64,000 nucleotides of DNA from Variovorax paradoxus NBRC 15149 (GTDB lineage Bacteria; Pseudomonadota; Gammaproteobacteria; Burkholderiales; Burkholderiaceae_C). How positions within the stretch are numbered: position 1 is the first letter of the stretch; the number at the start of each line of letters is the position of its first letter. Under the pieces are notes generated by a model. That model worked only from the letters and a program-made list of their open reading frames with translations. It searched no databases and had not been told where the DNA came from. The position numbers and the translations under genes were made by a program. The stretch covers positions 2,356,001-2,420,000 of the forward strand of contig NZ_BCUT01000001.1 of the NCBI RefSeq assembly GCF_001591365.1. Reading direction: 5' to 3'. Shown here in pieces: positions 53,148 to 62,642 of this stretch.

Positions 53148-55319
53148 CTACTTGAACTCGTGGCTCACCACAGGCGCGGACTTGCTGTCCTGCACCGTCA
53201 CGCGCTGGCGGTAGACGTCGAGGTCGCCGTTGCGCACTTCGATGTTGTAGATGCCCGGGCGCAGCGAGAGCGACTTGAGCGGCGGGCTCACGCCGCGCTC
53301 GGCGCCGTCGACGAAGACCTGGCCCCAGGGACGGATGTTGAGCACCACGCGTCCCATGCCGGGCGGAGCGGCCGGCGGCGCGGTCGGCGGGGTCGGGCCG
53401 CCGGCGATCACGGTGGGTACCGGATTCGTGGGCGCCGTGCCCGGTGCCGCGGGCACGGCCTGCGCGAGCCGGTTCAGCTCGGCGATGGCGTTGCGGGCAT
53501 CGCGCGCATGCGGGCCGCGCCGGTAGCGGCGCAGGTAGGCCTCGTAGCCTTCGCGCGTGTTCTCGGCCTGGGCCAGGTTCCAGTCCTCGGCTTCGGCGGT
53601 GGCCATGGCGGCCTCCGGCGGCGGCACGGGCGTTGGCGTTGCGCCCGGGGGCGTGGCTGCGGGGTCCGGTGTGGCCGGTGCAGCTGCCGGCGCCGCGCCC
53701 ACTGGCACATTGGTCAGCGGCGTCAACGGGCCGGCCGGTGCGCTGGCCGCCGCCGCGGGAGGCGGCGTGCCGGGCGCTGCCGCCACGTTCTCGCCCGCGG
53801 GCGCCGATGATGAGCCGCCGGCGGCGCCTTCGCCCGGCGGCATGGCGGCAGGCGGCGGCGAGGTGGCGGACATCGGCCCCGACGGCGGGGGCACCGGCAC
53901 CATGGCGGTCGATGTTTCCTGCCGGCCTGAAGTCAAGTGAAGGCCGATCCAGCTGCCCACGGCCACCAGCGCAATCAGCAGCACGCCGACCAGGCCCCAC
54001 GGCGGCCGCGACGATTTCTTGCCGGTCGGCGCTGGCTGAGGCTGCGGCTTGCCGGCGGCCGATGGAGGACGTACCGGCGCTGCCGCAGCCTCGCGCGGTG
54101 CGGCGGGCTTGGGCGAGGATGACGGAGGCTCGGCCTTGGACGCGGGCTGAGGCTTGGGCTTGGGCTCGACCGGCTCGGAGGCAGCGGCTCCAGGCCGCAC
54201 GGCACTGGCCGATGCAGTGGCTTGCGCTGCTGCGGCCGCCGCTGGCGCCGATGCCTGGGGTGCCGCCGAGGCAGCCGGCGCTTGCTGCGGCACCGGTGCC
54301 ACCGCGGGCGCGGCCTTCGAAGGCGGCGGTGGCGCGATGACGGCCATGGGCGCCGCCAGTCCGCTCACGTAGGTATCGCCCAGCTTGGCAAGCCCCAGTT
54401 CGGCCGCGAATGCGGCCACGGTCTGCGTGCGGTCCTTGCTGTGCACGGCCAGCGTGTGGTCGACGGCCGCGCAGAAGGCCGGGCTCAGGTCGCTGCGGCC
54501 CAGCGACGACAGCGGCACGTAGGCGTCCTGCACGCTGCGCACCACGGCCGAGGGCGGCGGGTGGCCGGTGACGGCGCGGTACAGCACGGCGCCCAGCGCG
54601 TAGAGGTCGGTCCATGCGCCCTGCAGCAGCGTGTTGTCGTCGGCGTATTGCTCGATCGGCGAATAGCCGGACTTCACCATCACCGCCACTTCGTCGACCA
54701 GGTCGGCGATCGACTTGCGCGCCGCGCCAAAGTCCAGCAGCACCGGCAGGTCGTCCTGCTGGATGAAGATGTTGTCGGGCGCGATGTCGCGGTGGAAGCA
54801 CTGGCTGCGGTGCAGCGTCTCGAGCGCGCCGAGCAGCGGGCCGAGCATGCTCAGCAGCCAGGCCTCGGAGATCTTCTTCGGCTCTTCCTCGGCCAGCCGG
54901 CGCAGCGTGCGGCCGCGGTAGAGCTGGATCGCCATGTAGGCGGTGCTGTTGGCCTCCCAGAAGCGGTGCACCCGCACCAGCGCCGGATGGCTGAACTGCG
55001 CGAGCGTGCGCGCCTCGTTGATGAAGCTGCGCAGGCCCGCCTGGAAGGTGGCCGTGAGGCGGTCGGAACGCACGTGCACGCTGTCGTCGCCCACGCGGCG
55101 CGCGAGCATCGAGGGCATGTATTCCTTGATGGCCACCTCGCGCTGCAGCGAATGGTCGTAGGCGCGGTAGACGATGCCGAAGCCGCCTTCGCCAATGACC
55201 TCGAGCAGCTCGAATTCGTCCAGCCGGTGGCCCGCGTCCAGCGGATGGGGGCGCTCCTGCGGATCGGCCTGCATGCTGGCGCTGCCGTTGCTGTTGTCAT
55301 TGCTGGCGTTGGTCGTCAT
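53148..55319 (-). CDS. ppkA: T6SS-associated Ser/Thr protein kinase PpkA
   Basis: 723-residue Hanks-type kinase. Kinase domain (residues ~36-310): glycine loop GEGGFG (43-48), Lys65, catalytic loop HRDIAPDN (176-183), metal-binding DFG (196-198) and activation-loop SGYSPIEQY. An Ala/Pro-rich linker runs 330-440, a single transmembrane helix lies at 441-462, and the C-terminus (~655-720) is a PEGA domain (GQVFVDGAERG, LSLRPGIYNIEVRNGD). PpkA phosphorylates the Fha scaffold to switch on T6SS; an FHA gene lies at 63.7 kb. The catalytic-loop lysine is Ala180. Start at MTTNASNDN (55319), 31 bp after tagF. Confidence 0.92.
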   Translation of the reverse strand: MTTNASNDNSNGSASMQADPQERPHPLDAGHRLDEFELLEVIGEGGFGIVYRAYDHSLQREVAIKEYMPSMLARRVGDDSVHVRSDRLTATFQAGLRSFINEARTLAQFSHPALVRVHRFWEANSTAYMAIQLYRGRTLRRLAEEEPKKISEAWLLSMLGPLLGALETLHRSQCFHRDIAPDNIFIQQDDLPVLLDFGAARKSIADLVDEVAVMVKSGYSPIEQYADDNTLLQGAWTDLYALGAVLYRAVTGHPPPSAVVRSVQDAYVPLSSLGRSDLSPAFCAAVDHTLAVHSKDRTQTVAAFAAELGLAKLGDTYVSGLAAPMAVIAPPPPSKAAPAVAPVPQQAPAASAAPQASAPAAAAAAQATASASAVRPGAAASEPVEPKPKPQPASKAEPPSSSPKPAAPREAAAAPVRPPSAAGKPQPQPAPTGKKSSRPPWGLVGVLLIALVAVGSWIGLHLTSGRQETSTAMVPVPPPSGPMSATSPPPAAMPPGEGAAGGSSSAPAGENVAAAPGTPPPAAAASAPAGPLTPLTNVPVGAAPAAAPATPDPAATPPGATPTPVPPPEAAMATAEAEDWNLAQAENTREGYEAYLRRYRRGPHARDARNAIAELNRLAQAVPAAPGTAPTNPVPTVIAGGPTPPTAPPAAPPGMGRVVLNIRPWGQVFVDGAERGVSPPLKSLSLRPGIYNIEVRNGDLDVYRQRVTVQDSKSAPVVSHEFK

Positions 55320-55350
55320 GCATCTCCTCCCGCGGCGGGGGTCTGGTCGT

Positions 55351-56076
55351 TCATGCCCATGGCACATGCCCCTGTGAAAACAACTTCGAGAACAACGGCG
55401 TGTTGAGGCCTCCGCCGTGGGCGGCGGTGCGCAGCGGCGAGCCGTCCGCCTGGTTGGTCCACCAGTAGCTGGTGCTTCCGAAGGCATCGAAGCACAGCGG
55501 CAGCTCGGGCCAGCCGAGGCGCTGCTGCGCGCCTGTGGCGCCGGCGCCGCCAGCCGCGGGCCCGAGGATCGAAAGGATGTCGTCCGAGCCGCCGCTCGCG
55601 GTCTGGAAGCCGCCGTGGGCCGCGGCCAGCACCTGGCGGTCGAACTGGTCGGGCGCCACGCTGTGGCGGATCGCCTGCAGCAGCGCGGTGCCGCATTGCC
55701 AGTACCACGCGGCCGAGCCCTCGAGCATGGAGGGCCGGTAGCTCGAGGCGGCCACCTGCAGCGTCACGCACACGGGGTAGTAGCGCCCCACGCGGTCGCA
55801 GCTGGGCGCCAGGCAGCCGAACTGCACCGCGTCCACGCCCTGCGTGGCCGGAATCGCGAAGTTCCAGACCGGCGCCACCACGTAGTGCCGCGTCATGGCG
55901 TCGGGCCAGCGCTTGAAGGTGCCCAGGCCGTTCTGCATCCAGCGGTCCCACCAGGCCTGGAGCTCGCGCGGCACGCGGCGATAGAGAAAGTCGCCGGCCG
56001 CGGGCAGCTTGCCGTACCAGCCGATCTGCTCGTCGTCGGGCACCCACACCCGCGGCGAAGGAATGCCGCTGTTCAT
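55351..56076 (-). CDS. tagF: T6SS accessory protein TagF
   Basis: 241 residues of the TagF/DUF2094 family: QIGWYGKLPAAGDFLYRRVPRELQAWWDRWMQNG and CDRVGRYYPVCVTL are diagnostic. TagF acts as a post-translational repressor of T6SS by binding Fha, and is antagonistic to the PpkA pathway. In some species it is fused to the PppA phosphatase; no phosphatase domain is seen here and no pppA is in the window. Starts 1 bp after tssM. Confidence 0.93.
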   Translation of the reverse strand: MNSGIPSPRVWVPDDEQIGWYGKLPAAGDFLYRRVPRELQAWWDRWMQNGLGTFKRWPDAMTRHYVVAPVWNFAIPATQGVDAVQFGCLAPSCDRVGRYYPVCVTLQVAASSYRPSMLEGSAAWYWQCGTALLQAIRHSVAPDQFDRQVLAAAHGGFQTASGGSDDILSILGPAAGGAGATGAQQRLGWPELPLCFDAFGSTSYWWTNQADGSPLRTAAHGGGLNTPLFSKLFSQGHVPWA

Positions 56077-56077
56077 G

Positions 56078-59000
56078 TCAGGATTTCCCGGGGCACGAAA
56101 AGCCGTTCATCTGGTGCAGGCGCAGCGGGTTGTAGACGCTGTTCGCCGTCACCGCGAGCACCACCTTCTTGCCTTGCAGGTCGAAGGTCGCGTTGAACGA
56201 TTCGGGCGCGCTGCCCGACGAAATGGAGGCCTTGTCGAACAGCCGGTGCAGCGCCCACGGCCCTTCGGTGACGATGCCGCCGGCCGGCGTGCCGCTGGCG
56301 GTCGTCACCTGCAGCCGCACCTGGTTGCTGTTGCGCGGGCCGGGCCACTTGACGGTGCTGGGCGCCTGCGGTCCGTGCGCATAGCGCACCGTCTGGCCGT
56401 CGATGTCGAGCGTGAACTGGCTGATGGCGGCGTCCATGTCCTCGGGCCGGATGTCGATGGTGAACGAGGGCGTGCGCCCGCCCGCCATGCCCGAGAAGAA
56501 CACGTCGCGGATCGCCTGCGCCTTCTGGAACGAATCGAGGTACGCCGAGCGCCCCGGCGAGCTGCCGTCCACGCCCTTCTTGAAGGCCCAGGGGTTGACG
56601 GAGGTGTCGACCTGCGAGGCCAGGTTCTTCTGGAAGAAGTCGTCCATCATGCCGCCCGGCGCGAACAGCTGCGCGAAGTCGCCGGCGGCCACGTCGCGGT
56701 TCGAGCCGCGCGAGAACGGATAGCGCCCCGCAATGGCCTGGCTGCAGAACTGGCCGATGGTGGCGGCCGCGTTCTGCCCGATGTTCTGCCGCGTCACCGC
56801 CGCCGCCTTGGACGACGCGGTGGCCGAGAGGTCGTTCAGCATGCCCTGGAACGGCACCGGCAGGCGGCCCGCCTCGGCCTGCACCTTGGTGACCGCGTCG
56901 CTCGATGGCGGGATGTTGCCGCTGCGCAATGCCGTGTCGGTGGCGGTGAGGAAGGTGTAGAGCTCGTTGATGAGCGCGGCCGTCGCGTCGATCGGCGCCT
57001 GGCCGCCGGCCTTGGGCGCGGTGACCATGCGGCGAAGCGGCGCGAAGTGGTTGTCCACCAGCGATTCGGGGCGGTCCGGCACGGTGTTGCGGCGCTGGCT
57101 GCCGTCGGGCTGCCCGATGAGCTGCTCGATGCGCTCGCGCGTGCTGGCCACGCGGTTCTGCGCCTGGTCGAGCAGGCTGCGCGTGGCTTCGTCGTGGTTG
57201 CGCAGCAGGTCGGTCTCGCGCGCCGCGCCGCGGATGAGGCGCGACATCGGCGACTCGCTGGTCGAGAGCACGCGCGTCATCTGGATGCTCTGCAGCAGCG
57301 AGCGGCTGTCGGCCAGCCGGACGTCGAGCAGGTAGTCGTCCCAGACGCGGATGTAGTCGGTGAGGTAGAGCCGGCGCACCTCGCGCAGCAGCAGCTCGCG
57401 CGAGGTGATGTCGGCCATGCCGGGCGCGCGGATCTGCAGCACCCAGCGGTCTTCCTGTTCGAGCGCAAGCGTGGTCTCGGCCATGCGCTTGTCGAAGATG
57501 TCCCAGTAGCCGCGGTAGGTGAACAGCGTCGGGATGCCGTCGGTGAGCGGCTTGCCGCTCGTGCGCTTGATCACCAGCGCCGACTCGGCCCCCGCCGCCT
57601 CCGCGATGCTGAAGGCATTGGGCGGACTGGTCTGCAGCAGGATGCGCCGCAGCCGCGCATAGGCGCGCTGCGCCAGCGGCACGCCGGCCAGGCGGTTGCG
57701 CGTCTCGGTGACGAGCCGGTCGTCCTTGGCGAAGGGCGAGGTCACCACGCGTTCGGCGAACAGCGCCTTCAGGTGCGACTCGAGGTTGGTGCGCTGCTCG
57801 CGCGTGAGGCCGGCGCCGATCTTGCGGTCCACGTCGGTGAGCAGCCAGGCCTGGAGAAAGTCGGCGTCGTAGCGCTCCGCGTCGTACAGCATGAGGTAGG
57901 CCTTGAGCGCCTCGTAGCTGTATTCGGCATCGGTCTTGGAGGCCTCGCGCAGCGCCTGCTCCACGCGCTGCGCGGCCTGCGGCAGCAGCACGCCTTCGAG
58001 CGCGCGCTGGTAGACGCCGTCGGTCGCGGCCTGCAGCTTCTCGCCCTGGTAGAGGCCGAAGCGATAGCCCATGGGCGGATCGCCGATGTCGAAATGGCTC
58101 GACTTGGGCAGGTCGCGCAGGCGGTCGAGCACGGGCAGCGAGCTCGCGATGTCGCTGTTGGAATCGACCACCGTCGGCAGTTCGCCGCGCGCCGCGGCCT
58201 TGTTGAAGGCCTTGGCGTTGGTGTCGACCTCGGCCACGTAGTCGCGGTTGTTGCGCCAGCTGTTCACGCAGGCGCCCAGCACCACCACCAGCAGCACGCC
58301 GATGAGGCCGTAGCCCGCGAGGTCGATGGCGCGCTTGCGCCGGTACCAGCGCAGGTTGGTGCCGGCCACGCCCGCGTCGCGGAAGATCACCTGCTGCAGC
58401 AGCTCCTTGAGGAAGTAGCTCTTGCCCGGGCCCGGCGGCGGCGCGGGCGGCGCGTTGACCTGCAGGTAGCGCTTGATCGCGCCCATCACGCGGTCGAAAG
58501 CCGTGCCCTCCTGCGTGCCGCTGGTGAAGTACACGCCGCGCAGCATCGGCGCGACTTCGAACTTCGAGGGGTTGAACACGTCGGCCAGGAAGGTGCCCAG
58601 GATGTCCTCGAAGCTCGCGAACTGCTGCGGCAGCAGGTAGGCCTGCGCGCGGCGCAGCTGGTCGGGCTCGGCCGCCAGCAGTTCCGGCAGGCGCTCGTCC
58701 AGGCGCTGGTGCAGCAGCTTGTATTCCTGGTGGAAGCGCTCGCGCAGGTCGGCCTTGGCCGGGTCTGCGGGGTTGGCATCGATCGGGAAGGTGAAGCCCC
58801 AGACCTGCGAGCGCTCGGCGCGGCCGAGCGCGCCGAAGTACTCGTTGAAGCCGGCCAAGAGGTCGGTCTTGGTGACCAGCACGTACACCGGAAAATTGAT
58901 GCCCAGGCCGTTGCGCAGTTCGAGCAGCCGCTTGCGCAGCGCCATCGCGTGGCGCGCGCGCTGCGCGTCGTCGGCCAGCGGCAGGTCGGCAATGCTGATG

Positions 59001-59713
59001 GTGAGGATGGCACCGTTGATCGGCTGGCGCGGCCTGAACTTCTTGAGCAGGTCGAGGAAGCCCTTCCACTCGCCCTCGTCGGTCTCGCGGTTGCTCTCGT
59101 GCGTGGTGTAGCGCCCGGCGGTGTCGATCAGCACCGCCTCGTTGGTGAACCACCAGTCGCAGTTGCGCGTGCCGCCGATGCCGCGCACCGCGGCCTTGCC
59201 GAGCTGGTCGGCCAGTGGGAAGTCGAGGTCGGAGTTGACCAGCGCGGTGGTCTTGCCCGAGCCCGGCGCGCCGATGAAGATGTACCAGGGCAGCTGGTAC
59301 AGGTACTGGCGGTCGAACAGCGCGAAGCGCCCCGCGGGCTTGCCGCCGGCATCGGCGCCGAAACGCATGTTCTTCAGGATGGACGTGGCGTCGGTGAAGC
59401 CGCTTTGCAGCTCCTTGATCTCGGGCGCATCCTCGGGCTTGGCGGCCTTCTCCTTGGGCGACGGCGTGCGCAGCTGGTTGAGCAGCTGCGCATTGAGGCG
59501 CCGCTCGCGCCACTTGCGGTAGAGCACGCGCGCGATCCAGATCGCGAACATCAGCGCGATCACCACGATGCGCACGAACTCGCTTTCGAACGGCCGGTAG
59601 CGGCCCACCGCAATGACGGGGCCGATGATCCAGATCAGGAACGCAACGGCCAGCAGCCCGAGAAAGACCCACAGGTCGCGGCTCACGAGAAAACGGAAAA
59701 TCGCGCGCAGCAT
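56078..59713 (-). CDS. tssM: T6SS membrane-complex protein TssM (IcmF)
   Basis: 1211 residues. Two N-terminal transmembrane helices (about 12-33, 46-63), then a cytoplasmic GTPase-like domain with Walker A GAPGSGKT (148-155) and WFTNEAVLIDTAGRY as switch region. A third membrane helix lies near 455-475 (DLAGYGLIGVLLVVVLGACV). The large periplasmic part ends with IcmF-related and C-terminal domains. TssM bridges the inner membrane to the TssJ lipoprotein. Operon order tssJ-K-L-M-tagF-ppkA. Its ATG shares its A with the tssL stop (TGATG). Confidence 0.96.
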   Translation of the reverse strand: MLRAIFRFLVSRDLWVFLGLLAVAFLIWIIGPVIAVGRYRPFESEFVRIVVIALMFAIWIARVLYRKWRERRLNAQLLNQLRTPSPKEKAAKPEDAPEIKELQSGFTDATSILKNMRFGADAGGKPAGRFALFDRQYLYQLPWYIFIGAPGSGKTTALVNSDLDFPLADQLGKAAVRGIGGTRNCDWWFTNEAVLIDTAGRYTTHESNRETDEGEWKGFLDLLKKFRPRQPINGAILTISIADLPLADDAQRARHAMALRKRLLELRNGLGINFPVYVLVTKTDLLAGFNEYFGALGRAERSQVWGFTFPIDANPADPAKADLRERFHQEYKLLHQRLDERLPELLAAEPDQLRRAQAYLLPQQFASFEDILGTFLADVFNPSKFEVAPMLRGVYFTSGTQEGTAFDRVMGAIKRYLQVNAPPAPPPGPGKSYFLKELLQQVIFRDAGVAGTNLRWYRRKRAIDLAGYGLIGVLLVVVLGACVNSWRNNRDYVAEVDTNAKAFNKAAARGELPTVVDSNSDIASSLPVLDRLRDLPKSSHFDIGDPPMGYRFGLYQGEKLQAATDGVYQRALEGVLLPQAAQRVEQALREASKTDAEYSYEALKAYLMLYDAERYDADFLQAWLLTDVDRKIGAGLTREQRTNLESHLKALFAERVVTSPFAKDDRLVTETRNRLAGVPLAQRAYARLRRILLQTSPPNAFSIAEAAGAESALVIKRTSGKPLTDGIPTLFTYRGYWDIFDKRMAETTLALEQEDRWVLQIRAPGMADITSRELLLREVRRLYLTDYIRVWDDYLLDVRLADSRSLLQSIQMTRVLSTSESPMSRLIRGAARETDLLRNHDEATRSLLDQAQNRVASTRERIEQLIGQPDGSQRRNTVPDRPESLVDNHFAPLRRMVTAPKAGGQAPIDATAALINELYTFLTATDTALRSGNIPPSSDAVTKVQAEAGRLPVPFQGMLNDLSATASSKAAAVTRQNIGQNAAATIGQFCSQAIAGRYPFSRGSNRDVAAGDFAQLFAPGGMMDDFFQKNLASQVDTSVNPWAFKKGVDGSSPGRSAYLDSFQKAQAIRDVFFSGMAGGRTPSFTIDIRPEDMDAAISQFTLDIDGQTVRYAHGPQAPSTVKWPGPRNSNQVRLQVTTASGTPAGGIVTEGPWALHRLFDKASISSGSAPESFNATFDLQGKKVVLAVTANSVYNPLRLHQMNGFSCPGKS

Positions 59714-61095
59714 CAGCGGGTTCCTCCCTGCGGTGCAGGAGCGGCGCCTGCGGCCACGGGTGCCACCAGCAGCGTCACTTCGACCCGCCGGTTGCGCGCA
59801 CGGTTGGCCGGCGAATCATTAGGCACCAGCGGATCGGCATCGCCGCGGCCTTCGGCGCGCAGGCGCTCGGGCCGCGTGACGCGCGTGGCGATCATCTTCT
59901 TGACCGCATCGGCACGCGCCTGCGAGAGCTGCCAGTTGGACGGAAAGCGCACGCTGCGGATCGGCTGGTCGTCGCTGAAGCCGCTGACGAGCACGTTGCC
60001 CTCCACCGAGTTGAGCGCATCGGCCACGCGCGCGAGCACGGGCGCATAGCGGTCGAGCACGCGGTCGGAGCCCGATGCGAACAGGCCGTCGCCGCGCAGC
60101 ACCACCACGCTGCGGTCGGCCTCGTCGCGCACCGTCAGCAGGCCGTCGCGGATCTCGGGTTCGAGAAAGCGCTGCAGCCGCGGCTGCGGTGCCGGCGCAA
60201 CGGCCACGGCACGCTGCGTCTGCGGCAGGCGCACCGCATTGACCGCGGCGAATGCGCCGTCGGAACGGCCCGCCAGGCTGAAGGTGAGCACGCCGAACAC
60301 CAGCACCAGCAGCACCGCCGCCACCGCGCCCACGGCCCACAGCGGCACCCAGTTGCGCGTGCGGCGCACCGGCGCGCTCGCATCCTGCCAGTGCGGCGAC
60401 AGCGGCACGGCAATTTCGCCGCGCGTCTGGCGAATGATCTGCAGCAGCCGCTGCTTGAGCGTTTCGAGCTGCGTGCGGCCGTTGTCGATGACGCGGAAGC
60501 GCCCTTCGAAGCCCATCGCCAGGCAGAAGTAGATGAGCTCGATCAGCTGCAGGTGCTGCTGCGGGTTCTGCACCAGCCGCGACAGCAGCTGGAAGAATTT
60601 CTCGCCGCCCCAGGTCTCGTTGTGGAACATCACGAGCAGGCTCTGCGACGACCAGATGCTGCCGCCCCAGGGCGTGAGCGCGGCCGCTTCGTCGACCGCG
60701 GTGCACAGGCAGTAGCGCGCGCCGATGATCACTTCGGGCGCAATGCCGCTTTGCTGCGCGCGCGTCTCGAAGCGCCGGACCTCGTCGACCAGGTGCTCGC
60801 GCAATTGCGCGGGCGCATCGTGGTGGCCGGTGGCGCGGATCTGCGGGATCAGGTCGAGCAGCGGGTTGGCCGCCGCGACGAGCGGGTTGTTGCCGGCCAG
60901 CGCCGTGTCGCCCGCATGCGGACGGCGTGCGTCATGCCAGGCGGTGAATGACTGCGGTTGCTGCTGCCCCGCGCCGCGCGATGCCGGCGGCATGCCCGCC
61001 GCATCGCCGTTGCCGCCGTTGTTGTTGGCGCCGCCGCCCGGGTTGGGCGGCACGAAGCCTCCCGGACCGACGGCCATGTCGTTGACACCGTTCAT
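59713..61095 (-). CDS. tssL: T6SS protein TssL with OmpA-like domain
   Basis: 460 residues. After a Gly/Asn/Pro-rich N-terminal tail (~1-60) comes the DotU domain (about 70-245; ARYCLCTAVDEAAALTPWGG, LIYFCLAMGFEGRFRV). A single transmembrane helix lies at 249-274. The periplasmic end (about 330-455) is an OmpA/MotB-type peptidoglycan-binding domain (LVSGFSDDQPIRS, NWQLSQARADAVKKM, NRARNRRVEV). Such 'evolved' TssL anchors the membrane complex directly to the cell wall. Start at MNGVNDMAVG, 8 bp after tssK. Confidence 0.95.
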   Translation of the reverse strand: MNGVNDMAVGPGGFVPPNPGGGANNNGGNGDAAGMPPASRGAGQQQPQSFTAWHDARRPHAGDTALAGNNPLVAAANPLLDLIPQIRATGHHDAPAQLREHLVDEVRRFETRAQQSGIAPEVIIGARYCLCTAVDEAAALTPWGGSIWSSQSLLVMFHNETWGGEKFFQLLSRLVQNPQQHLQLIELIYFCLAMGFEGRFRVIDNGRTQLETLKQRLLQIIRQTRGEIAVPLSPHWQDASAPVRRTRNWVPLWAVGAVAAVLLVLVFGVLTFSLAGRSDGAFAAVNAVRLPQTQRAVAVAPAPQPRLQRFLEPEIRDGLLTVRDEADRSVVVLRGDGLFASGSDRVLDRYAPVLARVADALNSVEGNVLVSGFSDDQPIRSVRFPSNWQLSQARADAVKKMIATRVTRPERLRAEGRGDADPLVPNDSPANRARNRRVEVTLLVAPVAAGAAPAPQGGTR

Positions 61096-61103
61096 AGGGT
61101 CCC

Positions 61104-62480
61104 TCACGGACGAATTGCCCAGAACTCCATGGCCAGGCCCGGAAAGTCGCCGGCCAGGTGCATTGCAACGCCGCCCGATTTTTCGAGCTGGCGCCACATG
61201 TCGCCGCTCTTGTCGAGTTCGAAATAGTGGTAGCCCGCGTTGTATGGAATCTGGCGCGGCGCCACCGGCAGCGGCCGCACCGTGACGCCCGGCAGCTGCA
61301 GCTGCACGAGGTCGCGGATGCGCTCGACCGAACCGATCTTGACCTGCGTCGGAAAGCGCTGCTGGATCGCATCGGCGGGCAGGTTGGCATGCACCGCGAG
61401 CACGAAACCCGCGTTGCGCACCAGCACCGGATCGGGCATGCGGCCCACGCGCACGCCGTGGCTGCGCTCCTCCAGCTCGATGGCGATGGCGCTCTGTTCG
61501 AGCACCGCCGAGAGCGAGCGCCGCAGCTCTTCCATCAGCGGCCGGATGGTCTCGTTGAGATTGTCGTGGTCGTACTTGGGCCACACCACGGGGCGCCGCG
61601 TGGGCGAGGTGTGCGTGGCGAGATGGCAGGCCAGCTTGAACCAGTCGATGAACAGTTCCTCGGGGTGCACCTGCACCGCATGCTGCGCATGCCAGGTCGT
61701 GGCGAGATAGCGGTTGACGAGTTCGAGCAAAAGAAAGTCGGAGACCTCGCTCACGCCGCCGCGGCCCGGCTGCGAGAGCCGCGAGGCCAGCGCCTCGGAG
61801 CGCTGGGTGAGCAGGCCGTGCAGTTCGGCAACCATGCTGCGCAGCATGGGGTGCGCCGATGCATCGAGCACCGGCGGAATGTAGTTGGCGTCGATCACCA
61901 GCTTGTGGTCGGTGCGCCGTTCGATCACGCGCACCGCGCCGATGGCCTGCCACTCCGCGGTGAGCGACGACGCGCGCGCAAGCCGCAGGCGCGGCTTCGC
62001 AAGCTGCAGCACCGCCGGGCCGAGCGCCACCGAATTGCCGTCGGCCACCTCGCGCTCGATCACGCCGAAGCGCGCGGCCGAGCCCTCGTCGTCGGCAAAG
62101 ATGACCTCTTCGCTGCCGGTGCGGCGCAGCGGCAGCGCGAGCACGATGAGTTCATCGGTCAGGTCGCTCGGCACCTCGTAGGGCAGCGGTGCATCTTCGG
62201 CGCCGAACGAGAAGGGCGTGCCGTCGGGCAGCACACCGGCGCCGCCGAGCAGCGACACGCGGCCGAGCGCGTGGGCATCGCGATCGATGTCCAGGCTGAG
62301 CCATCCCCAATAGGCACCTTGCAGGCCTGCGGTGCGGCGCGTGACGTACTGCTCGACATAGCGCTCCAGTTGCTGGAAGTGCTGCGGCCGCAGGTACATG
62401 CCTTCGGACCACACCACGCGATTCGCCAACGCCTGCGGAAGGGCGCCCTGCTTGCCGGCACCCGGATTGCGAACTGTCAC
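61104..62480 (-). CDS. tssK: T6SS baseplate protein TssK
   Basis: 458 residues. RVVWSEGMYLRPQHFQQLERYV is the conserved TssK N-terminal shoulder region; LATHTSPTRRPVVWPKYDHDNLNETIRPLM and YHYFELDKSGDMWRQLEKSGGVAMHLAGDFP identify the head domain that contacts TssM/TssL. I choose GTG at 62480 because AGGAGG lies 7 bases upstream; a TTG immediately before it has a spacing of only 4. TssK links the baseplate wedge to the membrane complex. Confidence 0.95.
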   Translation of the reverse strand: MTVRNPGAGKQGALPQALANRVVWSEGMYLRPQHFQQLERYVEQYVTRRTAGLQGAYWGWLSLDIDRDAHALGRVSLLGGAGVLPDGTPFSFGAEDAPLPYEVPSDLTDELIVLALPLRRTGSEEVIFADDEGSAARFGVIEREVADGNSVALGPAVLQLAKPRLRLARASSLTAEWQAIGAVRVIERRTDHKLVIDANYIPPVLDASAHPMLRSMVAELHGLLTQRSEALASRLSQPGRGGVSEVSDFLLLELVNRYLATTWHAQHAVQVHPEELFIDWFKLACHLATHTSPTRRPVVWPKYDHDNLNETIRPLMEELRRSLSAVLEQSAIAIELEERSHGVRVGRMPDPVLVRNAGFVLAVHANLPADAIQQRFPTQVKIGSVERIRDLVQLQLPGVTVRPLPVAPRQIPYNAGYHYFELDKSGDMWRQLEKSGGVAMHLAGDFPGLAMEFWAIRP

Positions 62481-62642
62481 CAAAGAACCTCCTGGGGAGT
62501 GCCCACACTGAAGCGGGAGGTGCCCGTTAACGGCCTCCCGATTGAATCGGTTTTTTTCTCTGATGCTACACGGCGCTTCTTACGTTTTGCACCGCATTTA
62601 GCGTGCGAATTTCTCGCACTTTCTAACTACAAGGCCGCGAAA
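62481..62642. other. tssJ-tssK spacer with two hairpins
   Basis: 162 bp, relatively AT-rich. It contains CCGATTGAATCGG followed by T7 on the plus strand (62538-62557) and GTGCGAATTTCTCGCAC (62603-62619). The larger inverted repeat CGGGAGG...CCTCCCG (62514-62540) overlaps the first. None is followed by a T tract on the minus strand. The length suggests a separate promoter for tssK-L-M or differential expression of tssJ. Confidence 0.45.

Noticed and set aside
56009..60049. A 1346-residue open frame on the plus strand opposite tssM
   Set aside because: It lies wholly antisense to a full-length TssM with all domains intact; the translation is Arg/His/Val-rich and featureless.
62538..62557. A plus-strand terminator between tssK and tssJ
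   Set aside because: CCGATTGAATCGG plus T7 has only a 5-6-bp stem with a tiny loop and there is no plus-strand gene before it, so I keep it only as a structural note.
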